Part shown: piece by piece, positions 1-10,000 of the stretch
Layout of the letters: each line of letters begins with the position of its first letter
Position numbering within the stretch: the stretch's first letter is position 1
Source of the DNA: Botryococcus braunii
Lineage: Eukaryota; Chlorophyta; Trebouxiophyceae
DNA length: 10,000 bases
Direction of reading: 5' to 3'
NCBI GenBank assembly: GCA_002005505.1
Contig: MVGU01001399.1
Location: forward strand, 52,501-62,500
The notes under the pieces: generated by a model
Seen by the model: only the letters and a program-made list of their open reading frames with translations
The model's database searches: none
Told to the model about the DNA's origin: nothing
Made by a program: the position numbers and the translations under genes

Positions 1-8521
<8,521 letters not shown>

Positions 8522-9025
8522 GTCCCCTCCCCCCTTTTCGCTCGGCAAGGTTAAGGTCTCAAAAAGAGTGTTAAGACCGCAGAATGCTTCCTCCGCAGTT
8601 TTGCCTCCAGGGGCTACGCAGCCTCTTGGGCCCTTTGTGGGATTTGCTGGGTTCTCCTGTATGTGGCCTGTGTTATACATTCCCACCCCATCGTATCATC
8701 TTCGGCGTCGGCTTCATACACAGAAGTAAGGACGTTGGCGAGTCGCTTAGGTACCTATGCAGGTTCAAGGCAAGGTTGTGACGGTGATTGAAGAAGTATG
8801 GGTTTCTTGTAGTCTTGCCTGTGGGGGAGTATGCCGTGCTATGGAAAGAGAGCTTGGTATGGGCTACTCCTGAAGAGCATGTGGAGCTATTTTATATATA
8901 ACAGTGAAGTATGTACCCGTTTATGAAGAGCATTATTTGGATAGCGTCAATGTCAGGGCAGAGAGAGGGGACCAAGAGCGAGCGTGGGGACAGGGGCGCT
9001 CGCGCGCGCGAGCGAGAGCGAGAGC

Positions 9026-9175
<150 letters not shown>

Positions 9176-9849
9176 TTCAATTAGGGTTCAACCTCTAAAA
9201 GCGCTTCCTAGCAGCTGTATTACAGTTGGTAGGCAGCTGCTGTGTAATGGGGCCGGGGCGTCAGTTCGTCACTGGCCTGTATGCAGAGGTACATTGAAAG
9301 AGGCGTGTGTTTGTGGGCCTGTCGAGCAGACAAGCATCTTGCCCTAGCGAGCTCCTCAGTCATCCTTCACGAATCCTGGGGACTTTTAGTGTAAAAGTGT
9401 AGGAAACACCTGGGGAGTTCTCCTTCGAAGGAGAGGAGAGAAACGTAAGGAGGGACGCAAGCAAGAACATGCATATGCCTTGCTGCGGGGTGAGTGGTTT
9501 TAAACCAGCAGGCCCGTTACATGCATTGAAAATAGCATGCCACTCTTCAGTTTAAGCAAGCGCCGGAGGTTGCCGCCAAATCAGTACATATCTTAGATTC
9601 TAACCCATCTCCCTTCTCGCTTCATTTCTCATCTCTCTGGACAGCACACATGTGCTCGACGTGCTCTGGATTAAGAAGCACAGATTCGTGTGTCGGCTGT
9701 GCCGGGCCTGCGGAGCTATGAACAATGATCGTTCAATGGCTGAAACAATCTGATGGTTTGCAGACCCAATCATCGATCGATCGAAATGTGATAGTACGCT
9801 TTAGTCACGAAGCTGGGAGCACGCTCTAGAGATGTGAGCCCACCATCTC

Positions 9850-9869
9850 GGGCTTAACTAGCTAAGCCC
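9850..9869. repeat. 20-base near-perfect palindrome
   Basis: GGGCTTAACTAGCTAAGCCC: two 7-base arms (GGGCTTA and TAAGCCC) around a 6-base centre that itself contains CTAG. As RNA it would form a small hairpin. No function is assigned, and a match of this length can arise by chance. Confidence 0.6.
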
Positions 9870-10000
9870 AGTGTAAGAAAAGCTTTCTCAAGAATTACAG
9901 TGCACGTGCAAAACTTCCTGCAGGCGTAGCCCATTCTATCTACCTGCTAGTGAGGCTGTGTAAGGCAGACACTGGCATAGACCCGCGCCACTGGTTAGGG

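Noticed and set aside
8584..8781. 65-codon open frame after the stop codon
   Set aside because: No recognised sequence and no splice or start context; likely chance in the 3' UTR.

Overview
The window is nuclear DNA from a eukaryote with large introns. It carries, on the + strand, the 3' three quarters or so of one split gene. Nine exons (1-92, 1128-1320, 2099-2179, 2795-2942, 3940-4155, 5203-5315, 6146-6346, 7211-7411, 8231-8521) join without a frame break into 511 residues plus TGA. All eight introns are GT-AG, with NCAG acceptors. The product is an Omp85-family outer-membrane beta-barrel that closely resembles plant Toc75, the protein-import channel of the chloroplast outer envelope. A photosynthetic eukaryote, most likely a green-lineage alga or plant, is therefore suggested. 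The species cannot be fixed from this window.

Layout: base 1 lies inside the gene, so the transit peptide, first POTRA domain and promoter are upstream. Exons 1 to 4 encode the end of one POTRA domain and the last POTRA domain. The end of exon 4 through exon 9 encodes the barrel, with the L6 V-R-G-F motif split exactly at the exon 8/9 border and an aromatic C-terminal residue. Coding sequence is about 18% of 1-8521. The introns are 0.6-1.05 kb each and hold most of the bases.

The non-coding DNA is rich in long, nearly pure simple repeats. They are (CT)n, (AC)n, (GA)n and (TG)n in intron 1; (CT)n and G runs in intron 2; a 26-base G run and (TG)n in intron 3; (CT)n joined to (TG)n in intron 8; and a 150-base pure-purine (GA)n block downstream of the gene. 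Introns 4 and 6 are almost free of such repeats. Intron 2 also holds, on the minus strand, a degenerate tRNA-like sequence with A-box and B-box resemblance, perhaps a tRNA pseudogene or SINE head.

From 8522 to 10000 there is no recognisable gene, only the 3' flank or UTR, the purine block and a 20-base near-palindrome. Long open frames elsewhere are either translations of dinucleotide repeats (Ser-Leu, Thr-His, Cys-Val, Arg-Glu) or chance intronic frames. I found no new biological system. The points worth a second look are repeat and splice-site architecture.
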